Assembly: GCF_001273925.1 (NCBI RefSeq)
Contig: NZ_LIGG01000001.1
Coordinates: 1,816,825-1,848,973, forward strand
Direction of reading: 5' to 3'
Source of the DNA: Bacillus sp. FJAT-27251
GTDB lineage: Bacteria > Bacillota > Bacilli > Bacillales > Cytobacillaceae
Length of the DNA stretch: 32,149 nucleotides
The stretch's first letter is position 1, and each line of letters starts with the position of its first letter. The notes beneath the pieces are model-generated. The model was not told where the DNA came from and did not search any database. It was given only the letters and a program-made list of their open reading frames with translations. Shown here piece by piece: positions 31,478 to 32,149 of this stretch. A program made the position numbers and the translations under genes.

Positions 31478-32149
31478 TTGACTACCGAATTTAAAACGGA
31501 TACTGTCAAGGTAAGTGTAGAAGGCAAGGTGGCCACAGTCGAGTTGAACAGGCCAGAATCTTTAAATGCACTCGATTTGGAAATGATCAGAGGATTGGCA
31601 TGGAATTTGAAGGAGTTATGCATTTCGGATGAAGTGGAAATTGTGTTATTGAAAGGGGCCGGACGTGCCTTTTCCTCAGGCGGCGATATTAAGACAATGC
31701 TTGCGGGCAGTAATGAAAGCGATTTCTACGGAATCATGGAAAGCATCAATGAACTCGTCACGACGCTATACAGCATGCCAAAGCTGACAATCAGCGCTAT
31801 TAACGGTGCGGCTGCGGGGCTTGGCTTCAGCCTGGCTTTGGCCACGGATTATATCATGGCTGACCCGGGAAGCAAGCTTGCGATGAACTTCATCGGCATC
31901 GGGCTGATTCCTGATGGAGGCGGACATTTCTTTATGAAGCAGCGTCTCGGCGAAACAAAGGCAAAGCATCACATCTGGGAAGGCAAGCCAATGACGGCAG
32001 CGCAAGCCCTGGAAATAGGGCTGATTGATGAAGTCATCGAAGGAGACCTCAATGAAGCGATAGCCATCAAGCTGGAAGAGTTGCAGCAAAAACCGCTTCA
32101 GGCCATGATCAAAACAAAGAAGATTTATGCAGAAGAGAATCGGGCTTCC
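31478..32149 (+). CDS. yhaR: Enoyl-CoA hydratase/isomerase family protein (YhaR-like, partial)
   Basis: The frame stays open from the TTG at 31478 to the window edge, giving 224 residues of a crotonase-fold protein normally about 250-260 long. The TTG is well placed after AAAGGAGGGGG. The oxyanion-hole segments are FSSGGDI (about residue 66) and NGAAAGLGFSLALA (about 110), and GLIPDGGG lies at the catalytic position, with Asp where classical hydratases have Glu; this occurs in isomerase-like members. It probably acts on an acyl-CoA, but hydratase versus isomerase cannot be settled. B. subtilis yhaR lies in the same region. Confidence 0.88.
   Translation, partial: MTTEFKTDTVKVSVEGKVATVELNRPESLNALDLEMIRGLAWNLKELCISDEVEIVLLKGAGRAFSSGGDIKTMLAGSNESDFYGIMESINELVTTLYSMPKLTISAINGAAAGLGFSLALATDYIMADPGSKLAMNFIGIGLIPDGGGHFFMKQRLGETKAKHHIWEGKPMTAAQALEIGLIDEVIEGDLNEAIAIKLEELQQKPLQAMIKTKKIYAEENRAS

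Overview
The window looks like chromosome from an endospore-forming member of the Bacillaceae. It has an alpha/beta-type small acid-soluble spore protein, spore-coat-associated YheC/YheD proteins and strong AGGAGG-type ribosome binding sites. Its gene order matches the Bacillus subtilis yhe-yha region in outline (bmrC-bmrD, sspB, yheE, yheD, yheC, yheA, then yhaX, hemZ, yhaR). No prophage, insertion sequence, CRISPR array or rRNA gene was seen.

Layout. 1-2.3 kb: the end of a coiled-coil protein, then a B12-binding/radical SAM protein. 2.3-7.0 kb, minus strand: a CNNM/CorC membrane protein with a structured leader, a GNAT acetyltransferase, a soluble sensor histidine kinase and a cation diffusion facilitator. 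7.0-9.8 kb: the ferrous iron operon feoA-feoB plus a small Cys-rich membrane protein, behind an exact Fnr-type palindrome and a Fur box. 9.8-10.9 kb: a gene-free stretch with helically spaced repeats, then an XRE-type regulator. 11.1-13.6 kb: a class A penicillin-binding protein with a long Lys/Glu/Pro-rich tail. 13.7-17.5 kb: a 23-codon leader ORF, terminator hairpin and the multidrug exporter pair bmrC-bmrD. 17.6-18.2 kb: a 28-aa membrane peptide and six 52-bp tandem repeats. 18.3-22.6 kb: fumC, sspB (minus), a zinc-ribbon protein, msmX and its PucR-type neighbour yxkF. 22.7-28.2 kb, minus strand: copies of a structured repeat, yheE, and four overlapping YheC/YheD-type ATP-grasp genes. 28.3-32.1 kb: yheA, yhaX, hemZ and the start of yhaR.

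How the genes work together. The feo genes form a coupled operon that the upstream sites suggest is induced without oxygen and repressed by iron. The bmr region has the layout of an antibiotic-responsive attenuator: leader peptide, terminator, exporter. The four ATP-grasp genes are stop-start coupled and sit behind a candidate mother-cell sporulation promoter, so they probably act together late in sporulation. The msmX ATPase is a shared energiser for sugar importers and has a candidate CcpA site.

The most interesting material is in the non-coding and small-ORF layer: the bmr leader, two different phased repeat arrays, a tRNA-like fragment in the sspB leader, a hairpin switch before the CNNM gene, a covarying intergenic repeat family, and the four-gene ATP-grasp array. 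All assignments come from reading the sequence and recalled family knowledge; no searches were run.
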